DNA of 64,000 nucleotides from Lysobacter sp. 5GHs7-4 (GTDB taxonomy: Bacteria > Pseudomonadota > Gammaproteobacteria > Xanthomonadales > Xanthomonadaceae). Location of the stretch: positions 3,614,001-3,678,000 of the forward strand of contig NZ_CP089924.1 in the NCBI RefSeq assembly GCF_021284765.1, in the 5' to 3' direction. The notes beneath the pieces were generated by a model. It worked only from the letters and a program-made list of their open reading frames with translations. It did not search any database and was not told where the DNA came from. A program made the position numbers and the translations under genes. Position 1 is the first letter of the stretch; each line of letters opens with the position of its first letter. This document shows, one piece after another, positions 33,445 through 42,556 of this stretch.

Positions 33445-33549
33445 GCCTGACCTCCTTGTGGGCGGATGCGAACGGCATCCGGCCGCCTAAGGCGACCACG
33501 GACGGCAGGCCCGCACGCTACCGCTCGTCGGCGGCGCGGGCCTTGCGGC

Positions 33550-33909
33550 TCAGGCCTGGCGGCGCACTTCGCGCCAGACCAGCCACAGCGGGGTCAGGAA
33601 CACCAGTAGGGCCGCGCCCGCATAGATCAGCGCCACCATTACGTTGCCCTGCAGCGCCCACACCAGCGCCGGCAGCACCACCATGGGCACGCCCAGCGGC
33701 CGGCGCCGGGTGAGCAGGTAGGCGCCCACCGCGACCAGCAGCCATAACAGCGCCTGGCCCATCGAGGCGAAGGACGACACCGGCGCGGCGCGTGCGCCTT
33801 CCGGACCGGGGCCCACGAACAGCACCGCGACCACGGCCAGCACCGCGGCCGTCAGCAACATCCAGGCGCACAGGTCGGACAGACCGAATAGGAACTTGGT
33901 AAGACGCAC
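33550..33909 (-). CDS. Small integral membrane protein
   Basis: A 119-residue inner-membrane protein with about four hydrophobic segments (LLTAAVLAVVAVLFVG, ALLWLLVAVGAYLL, PMVVLPALVWALQG, ALIYAGAALLVFLTPLWLVW) and a basic C-terminus. No family recognised. Confidence 0.65.
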   Translation of the reverse strand: MRLTKFLFGLSDLCAWMLLTAAVLAVVAVLFVGPGPEGARAAPVSSFASMGQALLWLLVAVGAYLLTRRRPLGVPMVVLPALVWALQGNVMVALIYAGAALLVFLTPLWLVWREVRRQA

Positions 33910-34044
33910 CCGTCAGCGCTCCGTCGTATCGACATAGAAACTCGATGATGGCCCCCACCCGCTTCGGTGGAACGGCGCATCGCGGGCGACAGTTTACCGT
34001 CTCGCCGTCCGACGCCGGTTCGACACCGGACCGCCGGCTCCGCC

Positions 34045-34395
34045 TCAGCTCGGCCGCTGGGCCTCGTACGCCGCGAACGGTCCGAAAAACACCCATTCCG
34101 GCGCCGCCAAGCCGGCCAGCACTTCGGCCTGACTGGGGAAATGGTTCGGAAACTCCGGCCAGGCCTGGACCACGTGGTGCTGCCACTTCATCGGATCCAG
34201 CTGATGGACCACGCCGTCGGACAGATCCAGGAACTCGTAGCCGCGCGCCTGAATCTGCGCCACGGCCTGTACCAATGCGGCTTCGTGATCGCCGGCCGCC
34301 ACGTAGACGGGCACGAAGGCGCCGACCAGATGCGACGGCATCTCGCAATTGCTGCCGCGTCCCACCTGGAGATTCATCAGGAACAGCAGATTCAT
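34045..34395 (-). CDS. Hypothetical protein coupled to a DUF1801 gene
   Basis: A 116-residue soluble protein starting MNLLFLMNLQVGRG. Features include YEFLDLSDGVVHQLDPMKWQ and PEWVFFGPFAAYEAQ. ATG overlaps the upstream DUF1801 stop as ATGA, so it is translated in the same operon. Function unknown. Confidence 0.7.
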   Translation of the reverse strand: MNLLFLMNLQVGRGSNCEMPSHLVGAFVPVYVAAGDHEAALVQAVAQIQARGYEFLDLSDGVVHQLDPMKWQHHVVQAWPEFPNHFPSQAEVLAGLAAPEWVFFGPFAAYEAQRPS

Positions 34396-34793
34396 CGCAC
34401 CGCTTCCGCCGCGCGCTTGCCCGTGGGATCGCCGACGCTGCGGTTCAACGCCACCGCCTCCCTGGTCAGCCGGCGCACCACCGCGGTCGCGATCGTCATG
34501 CCCTCGCGCAAGTCCAGCGTGGCCAGCTCGAACTTGCCGCCGGGCTTGAGCCTGGGCTCGATCTCCAGCAAGCGCTTGCCGCGCCAGAAGCCGAACAACA
34601 CCCGCTGCGCCTCGGCGCGGATCAGCAGCACCGGGCCGTTGCTGAAGTACACCAGGTGGCCCCACTTGATCTTCTCGTCCAGCTTCGCCGCCGCCAGCAC
34701 GTCGGCGCGCAATTGCTCGACCAGGTCGCGCCGCCATCCGTCCAAGGCGGCGACATAGGCATCGGGATTCGCGGCGGGCGGTGTCTTCTGCAT
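34392..34793 (-). CDS. DUF1801-domain protein (YdhG-like)
   Basis: A 133-residue cytoplasmic protein. LDEKIKWGHLVYFSNGPVLL followed by FGFWRGKRLL and a C-terminal REGMTIATAVVRRL match the DUF1801 pattern (conserved Trp-Gly before a beta-sheet of the SufE/YdhG type). Biochemical role not established in general. First gene of a two-gene unit with the 116-residue protein. Confidence 0.85.
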   Translation of the reverse strand: MQKTPPAANPDAYVAALDGWRRDLVEQLRADVLAAAKLDEKIKWGHLVYFSNGPVLLIRAEAQRVLFGFWRGKRLLEIEPRLKPGGKFELATLDLREGMTIATAVVRRLTREAVALNRSVGDPTGKRAAEAVR

Positions 34794-34863
34794 GACGGGC
34801 TCCCGGATACGTCAGGATCGAACGGCGCAGGGCCATGCTACCGGACGCGCGCAGCCGCGCCGC

Positions 34864-35334
34864 TCAACCGGTGTACGGGCCTTTGACTTCGCCCCAGCCC
34901 CACTTCGGCATCGGCGCGCCGGCCTCGACGCTGGCGCCGGGCTGGGAATTGATCACCGCCAGGCGCGAACCCCATTCCAGATAGCCGACCAGCGCCGAGC
35001 GGAATTCCGGGTCGTCGGGCAACGCCAGTTCGTCGGCCGTCTCCAGCAGCAGGCTCACCCAGCGTCGCCGCTGCTCCTGGCTCAGATGCCGGTTGAGATG
35101 ATGGCGGATCATCTGCGGATGCCCGCCATGCGCGCGCGAGTACAGCTCGGGGCCGCCCAGCACTTCGGCCAGGAACGCCGCCACGTGCGCGGGATGGTCG
35201 TCGCTCATGTGCGCGAACACCTCGCCCAGCAGCGCGTCTGCGCGCACGTGCTGGTAGAAGCGCACGGTCAGGCGCTGCAGCGCGTCGATGCCGCCCAGCC
35301 ATTCGTACAGGGTCGGAACGCCGTCGTTGTGCAT
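34864..35334 (-). CDS. Group II truncated haemoglobin
   Basis: A 156-residue haem protein. [20 protein letters not shown] starts the globin fold (2/2 type), then LGEVFAHMSDDHPAHVAAFL, HGGHPQMIRHH (His-rich F region) and RRRWVSLLLE with the G-helix Trp typical of group II. Such proteins bind O2/NO and are linked with nitrosative stress. ATG 35334 lies inside the end of the upstream DUF6506 gene (67-bp overlap), so the two are coupled. Confidence 0.9.
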   Translation of the reverse strand: MHNDGVPTLYEWLGGIDALQRLTVRFYQHVRADALLGEVFAHMSDDHPAHVAAFLAEVLGGPELYSRAHGGHPQMIRHHLNRHLSQEQRRRWVSLLLETADELALPDDPEFRSALVGYLEWGSRLAVINSQPGASVEAGAPMPKWGWGEVKGPYTG

Positions 35335-35579
35335 GCTCGTATCGCGTCGAACACGCGCCCCGCCCACACCGGCTCGAAGCCGCCGCACAACTCGATGAAC
35401 TGGGCGCCGTCCTCGACCAGCGCGACCGCGACGTCCACCACGGCTGCTTGCTCCGGCACGCCGACGATCGTGGTGCGCACGCCGCCGCGCTCGATCACCA
35501 TGCGGTCCACCGCCGGATCCATCTGCGGCGCTTCGAATATGAAAGCCCAACTGATCAATGCCGCCTCTCCGTCGCTCAT
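35268..35579 (-). CDS. DUF6506-like protein with shortened or altered C-terminus
   Basis: A 103-residue protein. Residues 6-80 ([53 protein letters not shown]) match DUF6506. After AGRVFDAI the chain becomes [11 protein letters not shown]..., which is encoded over the start of the globin gene. I recall most relatives ending in a short PVG-Y-G-like tail instead, so the end may be altered by a frameshift or by the overlap. Function unknown; co-occurrence with haem proteins is suggestive only. Confidence 0.65.
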   Translation of the reverse strand: MSDGEAALISWAFIFEAPQMDPAVDRMVIERGGVRTTIVGVPEQAAVVDVAVALVEDGAQFIELCGGFEPVWAGRVFDAIRACTTTAFRPCTNGWAASTRCSA

Positions 35580-35770
35580 GTCGGATTCGCCAGGCAGGCG
35601 CGCGCGCCTTAGGCCTCGGATACAGCTCGACGCATTGCACCGGCCTTGTTCATGCGCCGCAAGTGCCGCTGCCGGCCTGTGCCGGCCCGGCAGCGGAACC
35701 GTCGCATCCGTCACGTCTTACTGGCCGGCCTTGCGCTACAAACCAAGACGCACTCGCCGGAGACTCCCCC

Positions 35771-37072
35771 ATGAACAGGTCACTGACGACTTTGTCCGCG
35801 TTGGCGCTGCTGGCCGCCTGTACTCCCAGCGCCGGCCAGCTGACGGGCAGCCCATCGAAGCAGACGGATGATCAGGCGCCCGCCAATTTCATCATGGTCG
35901 CCAAATCCACGCCGGACACGCCGCCGGCCGCGCAAACGCCGCAGCCGGCGAGCGCGCCCGCCGCGCAGCCGTTGGCCGAGCCGCCGGTACCGAAAGGCGG
36001 CCCAAACCGCCCCTCGGCCGAACCGGATCCGCCGTTCGTCGCCAGCGAGTTCGGACGCTTCAACGAGCCCTGGGCGATGACCTTCCTGCCCGACGGCCGC
36101 CTGCTGGTCACCGAGAAGGGCGCGCGTCTGCGCCTGTTCAATCCGGCCACGCGCCAGACCAGCGAGATCACCGGCCTGCCCTCCGTGGCCTACGGCGGTC
36201 AGGGCGGCTTGGGCGACGTGGTTCTGCATCCGCAGTTCGCGAGCAATCGCTACGTCTATTTCAGCTACGCCGAAACCGGACCCAACAGCACCCGCGGCGC
36301 GGTGGTCTCGCGCGCGCTGCTCACGCTCAACGGCAATGGCGTCGGCGGCAGCCTGTCGGGCATGCAGGTGCTGTGGCGGCAGACGCCCAAGGTCACCGGC
36401 GAGGGCCACTACAGCCACCGCATCGCTTTCGGTGGCGACGGCAAGTTGTGGATCACCTCCGGCGACCGGCAGAAGTTCGATCCGGCGCAGGACCTGCAGC
36501 AGAACCTGGGCAAGGTGATCCGCCTCAACGACGACGGATCGGTCCCCGCCGACAATCCCTTCGCCGCCACCGGCGGTGTCGCCGCGCAGGTGTGGACCCT
36601 GGGCCATCGCAACCTGCTGGGCATCGCCTTCGACGCCTCGGGGCGCTTGTGGACGCACGAGATGGGACCGGCCGGCGGCGACGAGCTCAACCTGATCGAA
36701 CGCGGCACGAACTACGGCTGGCCCATCGTCTCCAACGGCGACCATTACGACGGCAAACCTATTCCCGACCACCCGACCCGCCCGGAATTCAACGCGCCGG
36801 AAGCCTGGTGGTCGCCGGTGATCGCGCCGGCCGGCTTCATCATCTACAGCGGCGACCTGTTCCCGTACTTCCGCGGCCAGGGCTTCATCGGCGGCCTCGC
36901 CTCGCAGGCGCTGGTGCGCATCCAGTTCGACGGCGTCACAGCGCGCGAATCCAAGCGCTATCCCATGGGCGCGCGCATCCGCGAAGTCGAGCAAGGGCCC
37001 GACGGCGCGATCTGGGTGCTGGAAGACGGCAGCAATGCGCGGCTGCTCAAGCTGACGCCAACGCCCTACTGA
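35771..37072 (+). CDS. PQQ-type aldose/sorbosone dehydrogenase lipoprotein (YliI-like)
   Basis: A 433-residue periplasmic or envelope enzyme. It starts at ATG 35771 with a lipoprotein signal ([11 protein letters not shown]) and a Pro/Ala-rich linker (about 40-85), then the six-bladed soluble-glucose-dehydrogenase propeller: [92 protein letters not shown], ending [15 protein letters not shown]. His, Asp and Arg residues at PQQ/Ca2+ sites appear in place. Family members oxidise aldose sugars with PQQ. Apparently monocistronic; divergent from the DUF6506-globin pair. Confidence 0.88.
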   Translation: MNRSLTTLSALALLAACTPSAGQLTGSPSKQTDDQAPANFIMVAKSTPDTPPAAQTPQPASAPAAQPLAEPPVPKGGPNRPSAEPDPPFVASEFGRFNEPWAMTFLPDGRLLVTEKGARLRLFNPATRQTSEITGLPSVAYGGQGGLGDVVLHPQFASNRYVYFSYAETGPNSTRGAVVSRALLTLNGNGVGGSLSGMQVLWRQTPKVTGEGHYSHRIAFGGDGKLWITSGDRQKFDPAQDLQQNLGKVIRLNDDGSVPADNPFAATGGVAAQVWTLGHRNLLGIAFDASGRLWTHEMGPAGGDELNLIERGTNYGWPIVSNGDHYDGKPIPDHPTRPEFNAPEAWWSPVIAPAGFIIYSGDLFPYFRGQGFIGGLASQALVRIQFDGVTARESKRYPMGARIREVEQGPDGAIWVLEDGSNARLLKLTPTPY

Positions 37073-37097
37073 CGGCGCCGGCTTCGCCCGCCACCGC

Positions 37098-37123
37098 ACC
37101 CGTGGACGCGACCGCCCACGGGT
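37098..37123. terminator. Hairpin between convergent genes
   Basis: ACCCGTGG / CCACGGGT stem with a 10-nt loop in the 63-bp gap between the aldose dehydrogenase and serine-hydrolase genes. There is no T-run, so it is a weak candidate. Confidence 0.4.
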
Positions 37124-37135
37124 CGGGGACGGCGC

Positions 37136-38338
37136 CTACTTCTTGCAGGCAGTCGCGGCGTCTGCGTGGGCCAGGTCCGCGCCCCACAGACACACGACGC
37201 GGTCCAGTGCGAGTCCGCTGCGCGAATTGCTGAAGAACACGATGCCGTCGCCGGTCGTCGGCCGCATCAGGAACTTGGCGCGGAACCCTGCCTGGTTGCG
37301 TCCGTCGTGACCGACCGCGGTGCTGCCGTCGGGCAGGCGCTCGATGAAGTGGCCCAGGCCATAGACCATGTCGCCGGGCGCGCTCGGCGCGCTGAGCTTT
37401 GCCGGCGTGTACATCAGATCCAGTTGCTGCTGAGTCAGCGGGCCTTGCGTGGTGCGGTACTTGGCCGCCATGCCGGCGGTCATCCAGCGCGCGAAGTCGT
37501 TGACGGTCGTGGTCAGCGTCGACGGCGCCTGTTCTACGTAGTACCGCATCGGCACCGCGGCACCGTCGTCGCCATGCCCTTGCGCCGCATCGGCGATGAT
37601 CTGCGGCGTCATGGCGACGCTGGTGTGGGTCATGCCCAACGGACGGAACACCAGCTCCTGCGCCAGATCCGCGTACTTGCGTCCGGTCTCGCGCTCGATC
37701 GCCAACTGCATCAGCGTGTAGCCGCCGCCGGAGTACTGGAACTTCTCGCCGACCGGCGCGAACAGCTCGACCGCACCGCGGCCGTTGGTCTTGCCCGCCA
37801 GCGACTCCTCAAGGGTCGGCAGTTCCTGGTAGTCCAGCCAGCCCTGGTAGCCGCCCAGCGTGGTGCCCGCGGTATGCGACAGCAGGTAGCGGATCGTGAC
37901 GCGCCGGTAGTCGTACTGATTGATCGCCAGCGGCCAAGGCGACACCACCTCGGCGACCGGGCGGTCCAGATCGATGCGTCCCTGCGCGGCCAGCCCCATC
38001 GTCACCCAACTGGCGATCGGCTTGGACAGCGACGCCGCTACGAACACCGTGTCGGGCGTCACCGCCTGGGTGCCGGCGTGATCGGCGTAACCGAAGCCGC
38101 GGGCGTAGACCAATTTTCCCTTTACGATCAATCCCACCGCGACGCCTTTGATGTTCGCTTCCTTCATCAATGCCGGCACTTCGCGTTCGATGACGCTGAC
38201 GAATGCCGCGTGAGGATTGGATGGCGCTGCGCCGTAGGCCTGCGCGCTTAGCGGCGCGGCGGTTGCGAGCAAGGAGGCAAACGTAGCAACGGCGGCGCCG
38301 ACCTGGTGACGGCGAAAGCGAAGGCGTTGGTGATTCAT
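37136..38338 (-). CDS. Serine hydrolase of the class C beta-lactamase/PBP4 family
   Basis: A 400-residue exported protein. The signal peptide (VATFASLLATAAPLSAQA) ends about residue 34. Ser103-Leu-Ser-Lys106 in VFVAASLSKPIA is the SxxK nucleophile/general-base motif. YSGGGY (about 229) stands at the YxN position and HDGRNQAGF (about 347) at the KTG/HxG position. Relatives include beta-lactamases, D-aminopeptidases and esterases; the altered Y-S-G and H-D-G motifs favour an esterase or peptidase role over antibiotic resistance. ATG 38338 excludes an upstream non-signal-like extension. Confidence 0.85.
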   Translation of the reverse strand: MNHQRLRFRRHQVGAAVATFASLLATAAPLSAQAYGAAPSNPHAAFVSVIEREVPALMKEANIKGVAVGLIVKGKLVYARGFGYADHAGTQAVTPDTVFVAASLSKPIASWVTMGLAAQGRIDLDRPVAEVVSPWPLAINQYDYRRVTIRYLLSHTAGTTLGGYQGWLDYQELPTLEESLAGKTNGRGAVELFAPVGEKFQYSGGGYTLMQLAIERETGRKYADLAQELVFRPLGMTHTSVAMTPQIIADAAQGHGDDGAAVPMRYYVEQAPSTLTTTVNDFARWMTAGMAAKYRTTQGPLTQQQLDLMYTPAKLSAPSAPGDMVYGLGHFIERLPDGSTAVGHDGRNQAGFRAKFLMRPTTGDGIVFFSNSRSGLALDRVVCLWGADLAHADAATACKK

Positions 38339-38519
38339 GAGATCCCGATTGGATTGGATGGCGGAGTCCGCTGTAGGCACGGCGACGACGATGCGCACGC
38401 CGGCCCGAGAGGCATGGACGAAGATCACGCGATCCATTCGCGGCATCCCCCGCCGCGACCTGTCCATGCGCAGCTGAGATGCCGAATTTGCCGGCCGGGT
38501 TTAGAGGACTGCGCGGGGC

Positions 38520-38921
38520 TCAGCGCCCGACCACCGCCCGCGCGCCCGTCGCACGCATGCTGACGAGCACGGCGATCGCCGCGATGCCGACGCCGGTGAT
38601 CGCGATCGGCGTGCGCCACAGCCACAAGACAACGCAGGCGCACAAGGCCGCGGCGGCGAACACATAGGCGGCCGCGCGCGAACGCGCGCCCAGCATCACC
38701 GCACCGATCGTCAGGAACGCCACCGCGCCGACGGTCGCCAGCAGCGCGAGGACGCTGATGTCGCCGGTGCTGGCCAGCTGGTAACCCGTCGCGATATTGA
38801 ACACGTATAGGCAGGCTTGAATCGCCACCAGCGCCAGGCAGCTGCGCCGCCAACCCGCGAACGGCGTCGCCACCACGGCGGTGTCCGCGGCGGGCGGGCG
38901 GTAGGGGTCGTGTTGATCCAT
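38520..38921 (-). CDS. Small membrane protein
   Basis: A 133-residue protein. A soluble Pro-rich N-terminus (MDQHDPYRPPAADTAV) is followed by four hydrophobic segments (CLALVAIQACLYVFNIATG, VLALLATVGAVAFLTIGAVML, AAYVFAAAALCACVVLWLW, IAITGVGIAAIAVLV). The start pattern DPYRPP is common in small xanthomonad membrane proteins. No function assigned. Confidence 0.7.
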   Translation of the reverse strand: MDQHDPYRPPAADTAVVATPFAGWRRSCLALVAIQACLYVFNIATGYQLASTGDISVLALLATVGAVAFLTIGAVMLGARSRAAAYVFAAAALCACVVLWLWRTPIAITGVGIAAIAVLVSMRATGARAVVGR

Positions 38922-39046
38922 GGGGCAGCGGCCGGTGTCGACTGGCCGCTATCGTGCACCCTTCCACGCCGGCACAGTAGCCACCCTAGTGGCCGGTGCG
39001 CAGCGGGCGGCGCCGCGACGCCGCCCGCATCGTCGTGCAGGCGGCC

Positions 39047-39739
39047 TTATGCCCGCGCGCTTGCGGCCTCGTCGATCAGCGCGGCCACTTGCGCCGGCTG
39101 CGACGCCAGCGAGGCGTGGCCGGCGTCCAGGGTAATGACTTTGCGCGCGCCCAGGCGGTCGGACATGCGCTGCTGGTTTTCCGGCGCAATCATGCGGTCC
39201 TGGTTGGATATCTGGTACCAGGACGGTTTGTGCTTCCACGCCGGGTCGGAAATCGCATCGCCGAAGGTGCTGGCCAGTGGCGCCTTCTGCGTCACGCCCA
39301 TCGCGTAGCCTTCGTCCTCGCTCAAGTCCTGGCAGAAACTCTCGTGGAATTTGTCGGCCTTGACCCAGAGATAGCCGTCGCTGTCGGGCGCCAGATTGGG
39401 CACCGCCACCGGCGGATGCTCCTGGGTGATGCCGCCGGGGCTTTCGCCGGCATCGGGCGCGAACGCGGCGATGTAGACCAGGCCGACCACGTTGTCCTGG
39501 TTGCCGGCCTGGGTGATCACGGCGCCGCCGTAGGAATGCCCGACCAACAACACCGGGCCGTCGACCTGCGCCACCATCTTGCGGGTGCGCTCGGCATCGT
39601 CGGCCAGCGAGGTCAGCGGCAGTTCGACCGCACGCATCGCGGTGTGGCCCAGGCGCTTGAGTTCCAGGATCACCTTGTTCCAATGGGCCGCGCCGCCCCA
39701 GAAACCATGCACCAGGACCACCGTAGGCTTGTTGCTCAT
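39047..39739 (-). CDS. Alpha/beta hydrolase
   Basis: A 230-residue hydrolase. The oxyanion region is LVHGFWGGAAHW (9-20), the nucleophile elbow is GHSYGG (Ser69), NQDRMIAPE carries the likely catalytic Asp and DAGHASL the His. It belongs to the salicylate-esterase/EstC-like group. GGAG lies 8 nt before ATG 39739. Substrate unknown. Confidence 0.88.
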   Translation of the reverse strand: MSNKPTVVLVHGFWGGAAHWNKVILELKRLGHTAMRAVELPLTSLADDAERTRKMVAQVDGPVLLVGHSYGGAVITQAGNQDNVVGLVYIAAFAPDAGESPGGITQEHPPVAVPNLAPDSDGYLWVKADKFHESFCQDLSEDEGYAMGVTQKAPLASTFGDAISDPAWKHKPSWYQISNQDRMIAPENQQRMSDRLGARKVITLDAGHASLASQPAQVAALIDEAASARA

Positions 39740-39944
39740 CTTGGCTGCTCCATAAACGGGCCGAGTCGCCGACACGAAGACGCCGCAACCGGTCGGCTCG
39801 GCTGCGTGCGGGAACCCTGGGCGGTGACTGCCACGAGCGCCTATCAGGCTGCGACGTGGACTGTGATGCGCTTGTGGACGCTTTGTGACGAACCGACCGG
39901 CTTCGGGTGCCCAGCGAATCGAACGCCGTGCCGGGCGCGCGCGC

Positions 39945-40430
39945 TCACGGCGAGGACACCGTGACGGAACAGGCCGGGCTCAGGCCATGCCGGTCGACCC
40001 GTTGCACGTCCAGCCGCGTGGATCCGCCCTGCTCCGCATAAGTCAGGCCGACCAGAAAGATTTGCGAGCGGAACCTGCGAAACGCGATATGCGGATATTC
40101 GGCGGTGTAGCTCTGGCCGGTCGCGGACAATGTCAGGCGCGCCCGCATCGGGTCCGAGGGAACCCGGCTGGGCGACGCACCGCGGTACAGCAGGATCGAA
40201 TCGCCGACATCGTCGCCGTCGAGATCGACGTTGGGAATGCGCAAGTTCCACGTCGCATCGTCGGCCGCTGTCAGGTCCATGGTTTCCAGCACCTGCCCCA
40301 CGCGTCCATGCGCTTCGGACACGCCCCGCAACGCGGCGCATAAGGCGGGTTCTGCGGCGGCCGCGACGCTTGCCGTGCCGATCAGCGGCAGCAGGCAGGC
40401 GCATAGGAGCCAGCCTCGGTCCTTCTTCAT
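39945..40430 (-). CDS. Secreted hypothetical protein
   Basis: A 161-residue protein with a signal peptide (LLCACLLPLIGTASVAAAA) and a beta-rich mature part (WNLRIPNVDLDGDDVGDSIL has a DxDxDD-like acidic loop; FLVGLTYAEQGGSTRLDVQR). GGAGA lies 7 nt before ATG 40430. Three Cys outside the signal. No family recognised; the acidic loop might bind Ca2+. Confidence 0.7.
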   Translation of the reverse strand: MKKDRGWLLCACLLPLIGTASVAAAAEPALCAALRGVSEAHGRVGQVLETMDLTAADDATWNLRIPNVDLDGDDVGDSILLYRGASPSRVPSDPMRARLTLSATGQSYTAEYPHIAFRRFRSQIFLVGLTYAEQGGSTRLDVQRVDRHGLSPACSVTVSSP

Positions 40431-40528
40431 GAACAGTCTCCGGCAGTCCTGGTCCTCGACCGCACCAGCATAGGCGAATCCGTACGCGGCAAATGGTGCC
40501 GGCGCCCCGTCCCGGCGCAGCGTCCGGC

Positions 40529-40897
40529 TCAAGCCGGAAGGTTCTGCCCGATGCGCCACAGCACGCCGGTCGGATCGCTCATGGGAAAGTCGCGCAGGCC
40601 CCAGGGCCGGTCCTGCGGCGTCTCGGCGAACACCCCGAAGCGTTCGACCACGCGCGCCTCCACGACCTGCCGGTACCAATCGTCCACGTTCTCGACCAGC
40701 AAGTGCATCATGAAATTGTCCGCATGCTCGCGCACGTAGAACTTCTGCAACAGGAAACTGGTCGTGCCATGGCGCACGTAAGCCATATCCTCGGACCACC
40801 ACGGCACCTCGAAGCCCAGCGCTTCGTAGAACGCCTTGGAGACGTCCAGGTCGCGGGCCGGGACGAAGGCCTTGATCTCGACGGCGGTCAGATTCAT
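40529..40897 (-). CDS. VOC (glyoxalase/bleomycin-resistance) superfamily protein
   Basis: A 122-residue protein: KAFVPARDLDVSKAFYEALG at the start, VRHGTTSFLLQKFYVREHADNF in the middle and FPMSDPTGVLWRIGQNLPA at the end are the VOC beta-alpha-beta-beta-beta signature. AAGGAAG precedes ATG. It follows the upstream gene by 10 bp on the same strand. Reaction unknown. Confidence 0.88.
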   Translation of the reverse strand: MNLTAVEIKAFVPARDLDVSKAFYEALGFEVPWWSEDMAYVRHGTTSFLLQKFYVREHADNFMMHLLVENVDDWYRQVVEARVVERFGVFAETPQDRPWGLRDFPMSDPTGVLWRIGQNLPA

Positions 40898-40907
40898 CGC
40901 ATCTTCC

Positions 40908-41381
40908 TTATGGGGCTCGGGCCAGATGCTGCTCCGCCAGCGCCGTCCAGTCGCGCTCGGGAGAGAATCCGGCGCTTTTCACCACCTCGGCCAGCGCCGG
41001 GTACAGGGCCCACGGCGGACCCACATCGGCGCCGTCCCACTTCACCTGCGAGCACTTGAAGCAGATCGCCATGGTGCTGAGCAACGCGTCGCCAGCGTAG
41101 AAGCGCAGGGTGTGGTGCGGTTCGAAGATGCAAGCGGTGACGGCGTTCTGCGTCTGCGGATCCAGGCCATCGATCGAGGACAGGAAGCGATCGCGCAGCG
41201 CGGCGCTGAATTCGCAACGCCCGTAGACGACCTCGTCCGGAATCCGCGAGCGGCCGCGGCCGCTGTCGTAGACGTCCAGCGGGCAGGAATGCTCGGTCAG
41301 CACGATGCGATCCGAACGCCTTATCGTCTCGGCCAGCCGGGCCCGGTACTCCAGTCCATGGTGGGCGGTGTTCACGGGCAC
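40908..41381 (-). CDS. Hypothetical protein upstream of the VOC gene (start uncertain)
   Basis: A protein of about 157 residues if translation starts at GTG 41381 (AGGA 9 nt upstream); the frame stays open to 41594 but that part looks like Arg-rich non-coding sequence. Notable segments are CIFEPHHTLRFYAGD, ICFKCSQVKWDG and a C-terminal helix. The HH and C-F-K-C groups could bind metal. Probably cotranscribed with the VOC gene. Confidence 0.55.
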   Translation of the reverse strand: MPVNTAHHGLEYRARLAETIRRSDRIVLTEHSCPLDVYDSGRGRSRIPDEVVYGRCEFSAALRDRFLSSIDGLDPQTQNAVTACIFEPHHTLRFYAGDALLSTMAICFKCSQVKWDGADVGPPWALYPALAEVVKSAGFSPERDWTALAEQHLARAP

Positions 41382-41675
41382 GGACGACGTTCCTAGCGCG
41401 GGCGGTATTGGCGCGGCGCCGGATCCACAGCCCTTGGCCGCGAACACCGTTCGCCTGCATGGATAGCGCACGCAGCCTCTCCGCGATGCCGCATTCGCTT
41501 CGCCAGGATGGTCGGATGCACCGATGGAGAAGTCAACGCGGCGCGGCTGCGGCGAGCGGCGGACCGCTGCGTTGCGCTTGAACGACGGCGACACACGCCT
41601 GGGTCACGGCCTTCGTTCGGGCGCCGCGCGGGCTACCATGATTCTCGCCCCGTTGCTGCTCGGCCGGAAACACGC

Positions 41676-42479
41676 ATGACCTCGGCATCGCCCCAAGACC
41701 ATTGGATCGCCACCCCGCAGGGTCGGCTCTTCGCCCGCCGCTGGCCCACGCCCGTAGGACGCGCGGCGTCAACGCCTATCGTGTTGTTCCACGATTCGCT
41801 GGGGTGCGTCGAACTGTGGCGCGACTACCCCGAACGACTCGCGTCCGCGAGCGGGCGCGAGGTCGTCGCCTACGACCGTCTGGGTTACGGCCGCTCGGAC
41901 GCACACCCGGACCGCCTGCGCACCGACTTCATACACGACGAGGCCCATACCGGTTTTGCGCACGTGCGCGAGCAATTGGCCATCGACGACTTCATCGCCC
42001 TCGGCCACAGCGTCGGCGGCGGCATGGCCGTGGGCTGCGCGGCCGCCTACCCTGAGCGCTGTCGCGCGTTGATCACCGAGTCGGCGCAGGCCTTCGTTGA
42101 AGACCGCACGCTGGCGGGCATCCGTGCGGCGAAGCTCGCTTTCGCGCAACCGGGTCAGCTCGAACGCCTGCAGCGCTACCACGGCGACAAGGCGGCCTGG
42201 GCGCTGAGCGCGTGGATCGACACCTGGCTGGCGCCGGAGTTCGCGGACTGGACGCTGGACGACGACCTGCGCCGCCTGCGCTGCCCCGTGCTGGTGCTGC
42301 ATGGCGACCACGACGAGTTCGGATCGGCGCGGCATCCCGAACGCATTGCGACATCGAGCGCGGGGCTTGGCACCATGCACCTGCTGGAAGGCTGCGGGCA
42401 TGTCCCTCACCGCGAGCAGGCCGATGGGGTGCTCGATATCGTCGTGCAGTGGCTGAGCGCGTCGGTGCCGGGCGGCTGA
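41676..42479 (+). CDS. Alpha/beta hydrolase
   Basis: A 267-residue alpha/beta-fold hydrolase. VLFHDSLGCVELW (oxyanion region), GHSVGGG with nucleophile Ser112, VLVLHGDHDEFG carrying the acid and LLEGCGHVPHREQ carrying the His. WARNING for the start: the frame extends upstream to 41508, but ATG 41676 begins the family-like sequence (WIATPQGRLFARRW). The cap domain lies around 130-200. Substrate unknown. Confidence 0.88.
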   Translation: MTSASPQDHWIATPQGRLFARRWPTPVGRAASTPIVLFHDSLGCVELWRDYPERLASASGREVVAYDRLGYGRSDAHPDRLRTDFIHDEAHTGFAHVREQLAIDDFIALGHSVGGGMAVGCAAAYPERCRALITESAQAFVEDRTLAGIRAAKLAFAQPGQLERLQRYHGDKAAWALSAWIDTWLAPEFADWTLDDDLRRLRCPVLVLHGDHDEFGSARHPERIATSSAGLGTMHLLEGCGHVPHREQADGVLDIVVQWLSASVPGG

Positions 42480-42531
42480 TCGCTGAGCGTTGGCGCCGGC
42501 ACGGTGCTTACGCTGGCGGCTTAGGCGGCGC

Positions 42532-42551
42532 GGTCGCGGCTTGCGCCGCGC
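42532..42551. repeat. Degenerate copy of the GGTCGCGGCTT-type palindromic repeat
   Basis: GGTCGCGGCTTGCGCCGC, close to the copies near 46.2 kb, lies in the 77-bp gap between two convergent genes. An imperfect internal GCGGC...GCCGC-type dyad would fold as a hairpin and could also serve as a terminator. Confidence 0.5.
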
Positions 42552-42556
42552 GCAGA

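Noticed and set aside
32942..33490. Plus-strand frame overlapping the Cys-rich gene
   Set aside because: It starts inside the operon terminator and mirrors a minus-strand gene with signal peptide and ordered Cys modules.
37136..38338. An antibiotic-resistance beta-lactamase
   Set aside because: The SxxK motif is present but the YxN and KTG positions are YSG and HDG, as in esterase/peptidase relatives, so resistance is not claimed.
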